Positions 21,401 to 36,400 of a stretch of 64,000 nt of DNA are shown here, one piece after another. Below the pieces are notes generated by a model. The model worked only from the letters and a program-made list of their open reading frames with translations, searched no databases and was not told where the DNA came from. Position 1 is the stretch's first letter. Each line of letters begins with the position of its first letter. The translations under genes and the position numbers were made by a program. Source of the stretch: Anadara kagoshimensis (taxonomy: Eukaryota > Mollusca > Bivalvia > Arcoida > Arcidae); NCBI GenBank assembly GCA_021292105.1, contig CM037868.1:26330232-26394231 (forward strand), in the 5' to 3' direction.

Positions 21401-24400
21401 ATGGTTACAGACCTCAGTTGTAACTTGACACTCAAAATTTGCCAATTTTGGCCTTAACACATTTAGTTTATGCACCCATATTTCAAAATTTTGCTGAAAC
21501 AACATGAATGTTGATACTTTTCAATTCAGGAGAATTAAAACATATTTCTTTACTGCATTTATGACCCAAATGCAAATTTTCACAATTTGGGAAAACATTT
21601 TGTTTCCATGGCAACCACACAAAAAATTGCAAAATATTACCCCCAAATAGGCCATATTCATAGAATCAGATGGTAAACAAACCTCGAACTACATACAATG
21701 GCACACATTTTTCCTGAATCCTTAATATTCCACTTTTTCTTTGTGAAGGAAATCCAGGGTCTTGTCTGATTCATTTTTTCAGAAATTTGAGAAATGTGCT
21801 AATTATGCTAAAAGCACATGGCAATGTTTACACCCAAAATGTGGTCTTGCCATAGGAAGTGTATGGTGCGTGGAAGTCCTTACGCCGGAAATATAGTGCT
21901 ATAGTCAATCAATTCAGGTTTAAATTTTTTGCAAACCTAAGAACCTCTCACCTTGGCAATATTGCAAAGTACTACCTATTAACAAATTTAAATGAGCACG
22001 GTCTAAGGAAATGCATCTGGGTTTGTTTTTGCACTACTTTTGACCGTCCCACATCTGGCCTTATCACGACTGAGGTCTATACCATAAGGCTCAGGCTAAA
22101 TTTCAAAACTCAGAATTTTACTTATTTTAGTTCATATTCTGAAAGAAGACAATATTCTGAATTAAATGATATATAACATGGTGCTGGTGTTTGCAAATTT
22201 TGCCAAAATAGGCTTCATTCAACTGATAGGGTATCATTCCATAATATGGTCATTTTACAATCATTTAGACTGATTTTGGCAATTTTGGCAAAATTAATCA
22301 AACTCATTGGAGTTTAATGCTTTTTCCAAATGACTTTAAACCAAATAATAAACAAAGAATTACATTCATAGTTGTCTTATGCTGAATGTGCATATCAAAA
22401 TTTTACATTCAAACTCTAGTTTTTGCCAAATTGTTGCCAATTTTGCCAATCAAAAGGAATGAATATCAAAACAAGTAAAAGTACAGCACAAGCTGAATTT
22501 AATCAATTAAATTTGCAAATAATGCCAATAACTGTGGAATAGTCCATGAAATTTTGAATTTTTGTATCAATCTATTGAAATTCACTTGTTTCCAGTTAAA
22601 AATCAAGAAATTTCATACTGCATAATAGAGATAATGGGAGATAATTCTTGAATTCCATTATTCAAACACCTCCAAATGTTTTGATGACATCATAATTGCA
22701 AAATATGATGTATTGGTTTTAGGTACACTAAAATTTGAATTTTATGCAGATTCATATAGTTAAAGTTGATGAATATTGGTTGCAAAAATGAATTGCTGCA
22801 ATATGCACACTGTTTTGCCATGTTTAGCTTTTAGGATAGCACACACTGCCAAATATAAGACAAATTGAAATCCATTCACATGAACAATTGGTACATTTGT
22901 TCTTGTTGACTCAGTTTCCATGGTGATTTCAATGTTTACACATATAACAACTGTTTTCCAATAGATTTTGCAAGAAAAGTAACTAAAATAACATAAAAAT
23001 TGTCCAAAATAGCTCATAGTATCCCCTAAATACATAAATCAGACAATTTGACCTTTTTGCACTTAAACTGACCTTTGACCTTTTACACTGAAAACCATTG
23101 CAAATGAGTTCATTCCACATTTTTCCAAAGTGACTGATATTCAAGTATAAAACAAGTAGAAACAAGATTTTCTTCATGAATTTTATGACTTTTCATGGTT
23201 TTGTATTTTTGCTTATAAGGCTCAGGCTAAATTTCAAAACTCAGAATTTTACTTATTTCACTTCATATTCTGAAAGAAGACAATATTCTGAATTAAATGA
23301 TATATAACATGGTGCTGGTGTTTGCAAATTTTGCCAAAATAGGCTTCATTCAACTGATAGGGTAGCATTCCATAATATGGTCATTTTACAATCATTAGAC
23401 TGATTTTGGCAATTTTGGCAAAATTAATCAAACTCATTGGAGTTTGAAATGCTTTTTCCAAATGACTTTAAACCAAATAATAAACAGAATTACATTCATA
23501 GTTGTCTTATGCTGAATGTGCATATCAAAATTTTACATTCAAACTCTAGTTTTTGCCAAATTGTTGCCAATTTTGCCAAATCAAAAGGAATGAATATCAA
23601 AACAAGTAAAAGTACAGCACAAGCTGAATTTAATCAATTAAAATTTGCAAATAATGCCAATAACTGTGGAATAGTCCATGAAATTTTGAATTTTTGTATC
23701 AATTCTATTGAAATTCACTTGTTTCCAGTTAAAAATCAAGAAATTTCATACTGCATAATAGAGATAAAGGGAGATAATTCTTGAATTCCATTATTCAAAC
23801 ACCTCCAAATGTTTTGATGACATCATAATTGCAAAATATGATGTATTGTTTTAGGTACACTAAAATTTGAATTTTATGCAGATTCATATAGTTAAAGTTG
23901 ATGAATATTGGTTGCAAAATGAATTGCTGCAATATGCACACTGTTTTGCCATGTTTAGCTTTTAGGATAGCACACACTGCCAAATATAAGACAAATTGAA
24001 ATCCATTCAGATGAACAATTGGTACATTTATTCTTGTTGACTCAGTTTCCATGGTGATTTCAATGTTTACACATATAAAACAACTGTTTTCCAATAGATT
24101 TTGCAAGAAAAGTAACTAAAATAATAAAAATTGTCCAAAATAGCTCATAGTATCCCTAAATACATAAATCAGACAATTTGACCTTTTTGCACTTAAACTG
24201 ACCTTTGACCTTTTACACTGAAAACCATTGCAAATGAGTTCATTCCACATTTTTCCAAAGTGACTGATATTAACAGTATAAAACAAGTAGAAACAAGATT
24301 TTCTTCATGAATTTTATGACTTTTCATGATTTTGTATTTTTGCTTATGGTTACAGACCTCAGTTGTGACTTGACACTCAAAATTAGCCAATTTTGGACTT

Positions 24401-27400
24401 AACACATTTAGTGTTATGCACCCATATTTCAATAATTTTGCTGAAACAACATGAATGTTGATACTTTTCAATTCAGGAGAATTAAAACAATATTTCTATA
24501 CTGTATTTATGACCCAAGTGCAAATTTTCACAATTTTGGAAAACATTTTGTTTCCATGGCAACCACACAAAAAATTGCAAAATATTACCCCCAAATAGGC
24601 CATATTCATAGAATCAGATGGTAAACAAACCTCGAACTACATACAATGGCACACATTTTTCCTGAATCCTTAAATATTCCACTTTTTCTTTGTGAAGGAA
24701 AACCAGGGTCTTGTTGGATTCATTTTTTCAGAAATTTGGGAAATGTGCCAACCATGCTAAAAGCACATGGCAATGTTTACACCCAAAATGTGGTCTTGCC
24801 ATAGGAAGTGTATGGTGCGGTGGAAGTCCTTATGCCGGAAATATAGTGCTATAGTCAATCAATTCAGGTTTAAATTTTTGCAAACCTAAGAACCTCTCAC
24901 CATGGCAATATTGCAAACTACTACCTATTAACAAATTTAAATGAGCATGGTCTAAGGAAAGCATCTGGGTTTGTTTTATGCACTACTTTTGACCGTCCCA
25001 CATCTGGCCTTATCACGACTGAGGTCTATACCATAAGGCTCAGGCTAAATTTCAAAACTCAGAATTTTACTTATTTCACTTCATATTCTGAAAGAAGACA
25101 ATATTCTGAATTAAATGATATATAACATGGTGCTGGTGTTTGCAAATTTTGCCAAAATAGGCTTCATTCAACTGATAGGGTAGCATTCCATAATATGGTC
25201 ATTTTACAATCATTTAGACTGATTTTGGCAATTTTGGCAAAATTGATCAAACTCATTGGAGTTTGAATGCTTTTTCCAAATGACTTTAAACCAAATAATA
25301 AACAGAAATTATTCATAGTTGTCTTATGCTGAATGTGCATATCAAAATTTTACATTCAAACTCTAGTTTTTGCCAAATTGTTGCCAATTTTGCCAAATCA
25401 AAGGAATGAATATCAAAACAAGTAAAAGTACAGCACAAGCTGAATTTAATCAATTAATTTGCAAATAATGCCAATAACTGTGGAATAGTCCATGAAATTT
25501 TGAATTTTTGTATCAATTCTATTGAAATTCACTTGTTTCCAGTTAAAAATCAAGAAATTTCATACTGCATAATAGAGATAATGGGAGATAATTCTTGAAT
25601 TCCATTATTCAAACACCTCCAAATGTTTTAATGACATCATAATTGCAAAATATGATGTCATTAGTTTTAGGTACACTAAAATTTGAATTTTATGCAGATT
25701 CATATAGCTAAAGTTGATGAATATTGGTTGCAAAATGAATTGCTGCAATATGCACACTGTTTTGCCATGTTTAGGCTTTTAGGATAGCACACACTGCCAA
25801 ATATAAGACAAATTGAAATCCATTCACATGGAACAATTGGTACATTTGTTCTTGTTGACTCAGTTTCCATGGTGATTTCAATGTTTACACATATAACCCA
25901 ACTGTTTTCCAATAGATTTTGCATGAAAAGTAACTAAAATAATAAAAATTGTCCAAAATAGCTCATAGTATCCCTAAATACATAAATCAGACAATTTGAC
26001 CTTTTTGCACTTAAACTGACCTTTGACCTTTTACACTGAAAACCATTGCAAATGAGTTCATTCCACATTTTTCCAAAGTGACTGATATATAATAGTAAAA
26101 CAAGTATAAAAAGATTTTCTTCATGAATTTTATGACTTTTCATGATTTTGTATTTTTGCTTATGGCTCAGGCTAAATTTCAAAACTCAGAATTTTACTTA
26201 TTTCACTTCATATTCTGAAAGAAGACAATATTCTGAATTAAATGATATATAACATGGTGCTGGTGTTTGCAAATTTTGCCAAAATAGGCTTCATTCAACT
26301 GATAGGGTAGCATTCCATAATATGGTCATTTTACAATCATTTAGACTGATTTTGGCAATTTTGGCAAAATTGATCAAACTCATTGGAGTTTGAATGCTTT
26401 TTCCAAATGACTTTAAACCAAATAATAAACAGAATTACATTCATAGTTGTCTTATGCTGAATGTGCATATCAAATTTTACATTCAAACTCTAGTTTTTGC
26501 CAAATTGTTGCCAATTTTGCCAAATCAAAAGGAAGAATATCAAAACAAGTAAAAGTACAGCACAAGCTGAATTTAATCAATTAAATTTGCAAATAATGCC
26601 AATAACTGTGGAATAGTCCATGAAATTTTGAATTTTTGTATCAATCTATTGAAATTCACTTGTTTCCAGTTAAAAATCAAGAAATTTCATACTGCATAAT
26701 AGAGATAAAGATAATTCTTGAATTCCATTATTCAAACACCTCCAAATGTTTTGATGACATCATAATTGCAAAATATGATGTCATTAGTTTTAGGGTACAC
26801 TAAAATTTGAATTTTATGCAGATTCATATAGTTAAAGTTGATGAATATTGGTTGCAAAAATGAATTGCTGCAATATGCACACTGTTTTGCCATGTTTAGC
26901 TTTTAGGATAGCACACACTGCCAAATATAAGACAAATTGAAATCCATTCACATGGAACAATTGGTACATTTGTTCTTGTTGACTCAGTTTCCATGGTGAT
27001 TTCAATGTTTACACATATAAAACTGTTTTCCAATAGATTTTGCAAGAAAAGTAACTAAAATAATAAAAATTGTCCAAAATAGCTCATAGTATCCCCTAAA
27101 TACATAAATCAGACAATTTGACCTTTTTGCACTTAAACTGACCTTTGACCTTTTACACTGAAAACCATTGCAAATGAGTTCATTCCACATTTTTCCAAAG
27201 TGACTGATATTAATATAAAACAAGTAAAAAAGATTTTTCTTCATGAATTTTATGACTTTTCATGATTTTGTATTTTTGCTTATGGTTACAGACCTCAGTT
27301 GTGACTTGACACTCAAAATTAGCCAATTTTGGACTTAACACATTTAGTGTTATGCACCCTATTTCAATAATTTTGCTGAAACAACATGAATGTTGATACT

Positions 27401-30400
27401 TTTTCAATTCAGGAGAATTAAAACAATATTTCTATACTGTATTTATGACCCAAGTGCAAATTTTCACAATTTGGAAAACATTTTGTTTCCATGGCAACCA
27501 CACAAAAAATTGCAAAATATTACCCCCAAATAGGCCATATTCATAGAATCAGATGGTAAACAAACCTCGAACTACATACAATGGCACACATTTTCCCTGA
27601 ATCCTTAAATATTCCACTTTTTCTTTGTGAAGGAAAACCAGGGTCTTGTTGGATTCATTTTTTCAGAAATTTGGAAATGTGCCAAATGCTAAAAGCACAT
27701 GGCAATGTTTACACCCAAATGTGGTCTTGCCATAGGAAGTGTATGGTGCGGGGAAGTCCTTATGCCGGAAATATAGTGCTATAGTCAATCAATTCAGGTT
27801 TAAATTTTTGCAAACCTAAGAACCTCTCACCATGGCAATATTGCAAACTACTACCTATTAACAAATTTAAATGAGCATGGTCTAAGGAAAGGCATCTGGG
27901 TTTGTTTTATGCACTACTTTTGACCGTCCCACATCTGGCCTTATCACGACTGAGGTCTATACCATAAGGCTCAGGCTAAATTTCAAAACTCAGAATTTTA
28001 CTTATTTCACTTCATATTCTGAAAGAAGACAATATTCTGAATTAAATGATATATAACATGGTGCTGGTGTTTGCAAATTTTGCCAAAATAGGCTTCATTC
28101 AACTGATAGGGTAGCATTCCATAATATGGTCATTTTACAATCATTTAGACTGATTTTGGCAATTTTGGCAAAATTGATCAAACTCATTGGAGTTTGAATG
28201 CTTTTTCCAAATGACTTTAAACCAAATAATAAACAAGAATTACATTCATAGTTGTCTTATGCTGAATGTGCATATCAAAATTTTACATTCAAACTCTAGT
28301 TTTTGCCAAATTGTTGCCAATTTTGCCAAATCAAAAGGAATGAATATCAAAACAAGTAAAAGTACAGCACAAGCTGAATTTAATCAATTAAGATTTGCAA
28401 ATAATGCCAATAACTGTGGAATAGTCCATGAAATTTTGAATTTTTGTATCAATCTATTGAAATTCACTTGTTTCCAGTTAAAAATCAAGAAATTTCATAC
28501 TGCATAATAGAGATAATGGGAGATAATTCTTGAATTCCATTATTCAAACACCTCCAAATGTTTTATGACATCATAATTGCAAAATATGATGTCATTAGTT
28601 TTAGGTACACTAAAATTTGAATTTTATGCAGATTCATATAGTTAAAGTTGATGAATATTGGTTGCAAAAATGAATTGCTGCAATATGCACACTGTTTTGC
28701 CATGTTTAGCTTTTAGGATAGCACACACTGCCAAATATAAGACAAATTGAAATCCATTCACATGGAACAATTGGTACATTTGTTCTTGTTGACTCAGTTT
28801 CCATGGTGATTTCAATGTTTACACATATAACCCAACTGTTTTCCAATAGATTTTGCAAGAAAGTAACTAAAATAATAAAAATTGTCCAAAATAGCTCATA
28901 GTATCCCCTAAATACATAAATCAGACAATTTGACCTTTTTGCACTTAAACTGACCTTTGACCTTTTACACTGAAAACCATTGCAAATGAGTTCATTCCAC
29001 ATTTTTCCAAAGTGACTGATATATAATATAAAACAAGTAGAAAAAGATTTTCTTCATGAATTTTATGACTTTTCATGATTTTGTATTTTTCTTATGGTTA
29101 CAGACCTCAGTTGTGACTTGACACTCAAAATTAGCCAATTTTGGACTTAACACATTTAGTGTTATGCACCCATATTTCAATAATTTTGCTGAAACAACAT
29201 GAATGTTGATACTTTTTCAATTCAGGAGAATTAAAACAATATTTCTATACTGTATTTATGACCCAAGTGCAAATTTTCACAATTTTGGAAACATTTTGTT
29301 TCCATGGCAACCACACAAAAATTGCAAAATATTACCCCCAAATAGGCCATATTCATAGAATCAGATGGTAAACAAACCTCGAACTACATACAATGGCACA
29401 CATTTTCCCTGAATCCTTAAATATTCCACTTTTTCTTTGTGAAGGAAAACCAGGGTCTTGTTGGATTCATTTTTTCAGAAATTTGGGAAATGTGCCAACC
29501 ATGCTAAAAGCACATGGCAATGTTTACACCCAAAATGTGGTCTTGCCATAGGAAGTGTATGGTGCGGGAAGTCCTTACCCGGAAATATAGTGCTATAGTC
29601 AATCAATTCAGGTTTAAATTTTTTGCAAACCTAAGAACCTCTCACCATGGCAATATTGCAAAGTACTACCTATTAACAAATTTAAATGAGCATGGTCTAA
29701 GGAAAGGCATCTGGTTTGTTTTATGCACTACTTTTGACCGTCCCACATCTGGCCTTATCACGACTGAGGTCTATACCATAAGGCTCAGGCTAAATTTCAA
29801 AACTCAGAATTTTACTTATTTCACTTCATATTCTGAAAGAAGACAATATTCTGAATTAAATGATATATAACATGGTGCTGGTGTTTGCAAATTTTGCCAA
29901 AATAGGCTTCATTCAACTGATAGGGTAGCATTCCATAATATGGTCATTTTACAATCATTTAGACTGATTTTGGCAATTTTGGCAAAATTGATCAAACTCA
30001 TTGGAGTTTGAATGCTTTTTCCAAATGACTTTAAACCAAATAATAAACAGAATTACATTCATAGTTGTCTTATGCTGAATGTGCATATCAAAATTTTACA
30101 TTCAAACTCTAGTTTTTGCCAAATTGTTGCCAATTTTGCCAAATCAAAAGGAATGAATATCAAAACAAGTAAAAGTACAGCACAAGCTGAATTTAATCAA
30201 TTAAGATTTGCAAATAATGCCAATAACTGTGGAATAGTCCATGAAATTTTGAATTTTTGTATCAATTTCTATTGAAATTCACTTGTTTCCAGTTAAAAAT
30301 CAAGAAATTTCATACTGCATAATAGAGATAATGGGAGATAATTCTTGAATTCCATTATTCAAACACCTCCAAATGTTTTGAATGACATCATAATTGCAAA

Positions 30401-33400
30401 ATATGATGTCATTGTTTTAGGGTACACTAAAATTTGAATTTTATGCAGATTCATATAGTAAAGTTGATGAATATTGGTTGCAAAATATGAATTGCTGCAA
30501 TATGCACACTGTTTTGCCATGTTTAAGCTTTTAGGATAGCACACACTGCCAAATATAAGACAAATTGAAATCCATTCACATGGAACAATTGGTACATTTG
30601 TTCTTGTTGACTCAGTTTCCATGGTGATTTCAATGTTTACACATATAACCCAACTGTTTTCCAATAGATTTTGCATGAAAAGTAACTAAAATAATAAAAA
30701 TTGTCCAAAATAGCTCATAGTATCCCCTAAATACATAAATCAGACAATTTGACCTTTTTGCACTTAAACTGACCTTTGACCTTTTACACTGAAAACCATT
30801 GCAAATGAGTTCATTCCACATTTTTCCAAAGTGACTGATATATAATAGTGTAAAACAAGTAAATAAGATTTTCTTCATGAATTTTATGACTTTTCATGAT
30901 TTTGTATTTTTCTTATAAGGCTCAGGCTAAATTTCAAAACTCAGAATTTTACTTATTTCACTTCATATTCTGAAAGAAGACAATATTCTGAATTAAATGA
31001 TATATAACATGGTGCTGGTGTTTGCAAATTTTGCCAAAATAGGCTTCATTCAACTGATAGGGTAGCATTCCATAATATGGTCATTTTACAATCATTTAGA
31101 CTGATTTTGGCAATTTTGGCAAAATTGATCAAACTCATTGGAGTTTGAATGCTTTTTCCAAATGACTTTAAACCAAATAATAAACAAGAATTACATTCAT
31201 AGTTGTCTTATGCTGAATGTGCATATCAAAATTTTACATTCAAACTCTAGTTTTTGCCAAATTGTTGCCAATTTTGCCAAATCAAAAGGAATGAATATCA
31301 AAACAAGTAAAAGTACAGCACAAGCTGAATTTAATCAATTAAGATTTGCAAATAATGCCAATAACTGTGGAATAGTCCATGAAATTTTGAATTTTTGTAT
31401 CAATCTATTGAAATTCACTTGTTTCCAGTTAAAAATCAAGAAATTTCATACTGCATAATAGAGATAATGGGAGATAATTCTTGAATTCCATTATTCAAAC
31501 ACCTCCAAATGTTTTGAATGACATCATAATTGCAAATATGATGTCATTAGTTTTAGGGTACACTAAAATTTGAATTTTATGCAGATTCATATAGTTAAAG
31601 TTGATGAATATTGGTTGCAAAATATGAATTGCTGCAATATGCACACTGTTTTGCCATGTTTAGCTTTTAGGATAGCACACACTGCCAAATATAAGACAAA
31701 TTGAAATCCATTCACATGGAACAATTGGTACATTTGTTCTTGTTGACTCAGTTTCCATGGTGATTTCAATGTTTACACATATAACCCAACTGTTTTCCAA
31801 TAGATTTTGCATGAAAAGTAACTAAAATAATAAAAATTGTCCAAAATAGCTCATAGTATCCCCTAAATACATAAATCAGACAATTTGACCTTTTTGCACT
31901 TAAACTGACCTTTGACCTTTTACACTGAAAACCATTGCAAATGAGTTCATTCCACATTTTTCCAAAGTGACTGATATATAATAGTGTAAAACAAGTAAAA
32001 AAGATTTTCTTCATGAATTTTATGACTTTTCATGATTTTGTATTTTTGCTTATGGTTACAGACCTCAGTTGTGACTTGACACTCAAAATTAGCCAATTTT
32101 GGACTTAACACATTTAGTGTTATGCACCCATATTTCAATAATTTTGCTGAAACAACATGAATGTTGATACTTTTTCAATTCAGGAGAATTAAAACAATAT
32201 TTCTTACTGTATTTATGACCCAATGCAAATTTTCACAATTTTGGAAAACATTTTGTTTCCATGGCAACCACACAAAAAATTGCAAAATATTACCCCCAAA
32301 TAGGCCATATTCATAGAATCAGATGGTAAACAAACTCGAACTACATACAATGGCACACATTTTCCCTGAATCCTTAAATATTCCACTTTTTCTTTGTGAA
32401 GGAAAACCAGGGTCTTGTTGGATTCATTTTTTCAGAAATTTGGGAAATGTGCCAAATGCTAAAAGCACATGGCAATGTTTACACCCAAAATGTGGTCTTG
32501 CCATAGGAAGTGTATGGTGCGGCGGAAGTCCTTATGCCGGAAATATAGTGCTATAGTCAATCAATTCAGGTTTAAATTTTTGCAAACCTAAGAACCTCTC
32601 ACCATGGCAATATTGCAAACTACTACCTATTAACAAATTTAAATGAGCATGGTCTAAGGAAAGGCATCTGGGTTTGTTTTATGCACTACTTTTGACCGTC
32701 CCACATCTGGCCTTATCACGACTGAGGTCTAATACCATAAGGCTCAGGCTAAATTTCAAAACTCAGAATTTTACTTATTTCACTTCATATTCTGAAAGAA
32801 GACAATATTCTGAATTAAATGATATATAACATGGTGCTGGTGTTTGCAAATTTTGCCAAAATAGGCTTCATTCAACTGATAGGGTAGCATTCCATAATAT
32901 GGTCATTTTACAATCATTAGACTGATTTTGGCAATTTTGGCAAAATTATCAAACTCATTGGAGTTTGAATGCTTTTTCCAAATGACTTTAAACCAAATAA
33001 TAAACAAAGAATTACATTCATAGTTGTCTTATGCTGAATGTGCATATCAAAATTTTACATTCAAACTCTAGTTTTTGCCAAATTGTTGCCAATTTTGCCA
33101 AATCAAAAGGAATGAATATCAAAACAAGTAAAAGTACAGCACAAGCTGAATTTAATCAATTAAATTTGCAAATAATGCCAATAACTGTGGAATAGTCCAT
33201 GAAATTTTGAATTTTTGTATCAATTCTATTGAAATTCACTTGTTTCCAGTTAAAAATCAAGAAATTTCATACTGCATAATAGAGATAATGGGAGATAATT
33301 CTTGAATTCCATTATTCAAAACACCTCCAAATGTTTTGATGACATCACAATTGCAAAATATGATGTCATTAGTTTTAGAGGTACACTAAAATTTGAATTT

Positions 33401-36400
33401 TATGCAGATTCATATAGTTAAAGTTGATGAATATTGGTTGCAAAAATGAATTGCTGCAATATGCACACTGTTTTGCCATGTTTAAGCTTTTAGGATAGCA
33501 CACACTGCCAAATATAAGACAAATTGAAATCCATTCACATGGAACAATTGGTACATTTGTTCTTGTTGACTCAGTTTCCATGGTGATTTCAATGTTTACA
33601 CATATAACCCAACTGTTTTCCAATAGATTTTGCAGAAAAGTAACTAAAATAATAAAAATTGTCCAAAATAGCTCATAGTATCCCCTAAATACATAAATCA
33701 GACAATTTGACCTTTTTGCACTTAAACTGACCTTTGACCTTTTACACTGAAAACCATTGCAAATGAGTTCATTCCACATTTTTCCAAAGTGACTGATATA
33801 TAGTGTAAAACAAGTAGAAAAGATTTTCTTCATGAATTTTATGACTTTTCATGTTTTGTATTTTTCTTATGGTTACAGACCTCAGTTGTAACTTGACACT
33901 CAAAATTAGCCAATTTTGGCTTAACACATTTAGTGTTATGCACCCATATTTCAAAAATTTTGCTGAAACAACATGAATGTTGATACTTTTTCAATTCAGG
34001 AGAATTAAAACAATATTTCTTTACTGCATTTATGACCCAAATGCAAATTTTCACAATTTGGAAAACATTTTGTTTCCATGGCAACCACACAAAAATTGCA
34101 AAATATTACCCCCAAATAGGCCATATTCATAGAATCAGATGGTAAACAAACCTCGAACTACATACAATGGCACACATTTTTCCTGAATCCTTAAATATTC
34201 CACTTTTTCTTTGTGAAGGAAATCCAGGGTCTTGTTGGATTCATTTTTTCAGAAATTTGGAAATGTGCCAATTATGCTAAAAGCACATGGCAATGTTTAC
34301 ACCCAAATGTGGTCTTGCCATAGGAAGTGTATGGTGCGGTGGAAGTCCTTACGCCGGAAATATAGTGCTATAGTCAATCAATTCAGGTTTAAATTTTTGC
34401 AAACCTAAGAACCTCTCACCTGGCAATATTGCAAAGTACTACCTATTAACAAATTTAAATGAGCACGGTCTAAGGAGGAAATGCATCTGGGTTTGTTTTA
34501 TGCACTACTTTTGACCGTCCCAAATCTGGCCTTATCACGACTGAGGTCTAATACCATAAGGCTCAGGCTAAATTTCAAAACTCAGAATTTTACTTATTTT
34601 AGTTCATATTCTGAAAGAAGACAATATTCTGAATTAAATGATATATAACATGGTGCTGGTGTTTGCAAATTTTGCCAAAATAGGCTTCATTCAACTGATA
34701 GGGTATCATTCCATAATATGGTCATTTTACAATCATGTAGACTGATTTTGGCAATTTTGGCAAAATTATCAAACTCATTGGAGTTTAAATGCCTTTTTCC
34801 AAATGACTTAAAACCAAATAATAAACAAAGAATTACATTCATAGTTGTCTTATGCTGAATGTGCATATCAAAATTTTACATTCAAACTCTAGTTTTTGCC
34901 AAATTGTTGCCAATTTTGCCAAATCAAAAGGAATGGAATATCAAAACAAGTAAAAGTACAGCACAAGCTGAATTTAATCAATTAAAATTTGCAAATAATG
35001 CCAATAACTGTGGAATAGTCCATGAAATTTTGAATTTTTGTATCAATATCTATTGAAATTCACTTGTTTCCAGTTAAAAATCAAGAAATTTCATACTGCA
35101 TAATAGAGATAAAGGGAGATAATTCTTGAATTCCATTATTCAAACACCTCCAAATGTTTTGATGACATCACAATTGCAAAATATGATGTAATTGGTTTTA
35201 GAGTACACTAAAATTTGAATTTTATGCAGATTCATATAGTTAAAGTTGATGAATATTGGTTGCAAAAATGAATTGCTGCAATATGCACACTGTTTTGCCA
35301 TGTTTAAGCTTTTAGGATAGCACACACTGCCAAATATAGACAAATTGAAATCCATTCAGATTGAACAATTGGTACATTTATTCTTGTTGACTCAGTTTCC
35401 ATGGTGATTTCAATGTTTACACATATAAAACAACTGTTTTCCAATAGATTTTGCAAGAAAAGTAACTAAAATAATGTAAAAATTGTCCAAAATAGCTCAT
35501 AGTATCCCCTAAATACATAAATCAGACAATTTGACCTTTTTGCACTTAAACTGACCTTTGACCTTTTACACTGAAAACCATTGCAAATGAGTTCATTCCA
35601 CATTTTTCCAAAGTGACTGATATTCAACAGTATAAAACAAGTAGAAACAAGATTTTCTTCATGAATTTTATGACTTTTCATGGTTTTGTATTTTTCTTAT
35701 GGTTACAGACCTCAGTTGTACTTGACACTCAAAATTTGCCAATTTTGGCTTAACACATTTAGTTTATGCACCCATATTTCAATAATTTTGCTGAAACAAC
35801 ATGAATGTTGATACTTTTCAATTCAGGAGAATTAAAACAATATTTCTTTACTGTATTTATGACCCAAGTGCAAATTTTCACAATTTTGGAAAACATTTTG
35901 TTTCCATGGCAACCACACAAAAATTGCAAAATATTACCCCCAAATAGGCCATATTCATAGAATCAGATGGTAAACAAACCTCGAACTACATACAATGGCA
36001 CACATTTTCCTGAATCCTTAAATATTCCACTTTTTCTTTGTGAAGGAAATCCAGGGTCTTGTTGATTCATTTTTTCAGAAATTTGGGAAATGTGCCAAAT
36101 GCTAAAAGCACATGGCAATGTTTACACCCAAAATGTGGTCTTGCCATAGGAAGTGTATGGTGCGGTGGAAGTCCTTACGCCGGAAATATAGTGCTATAGT
36201 CAATCAATTCAGGTTTAAATTTTTGCAAACCTAAGAACCTCTCACCTGGCAATATTGCAAAGTACTACCTATTAACAAATTTAAATGAGCACGGTCTAAG
36301 GAAAGCATCTGGGTTTGTTTTATGCACTACTTTTGACCGTCCCACATCTGGCCTTATCACGACTGAGGTCTATACCATAAGGCTCAGGCTAAATTTCAAA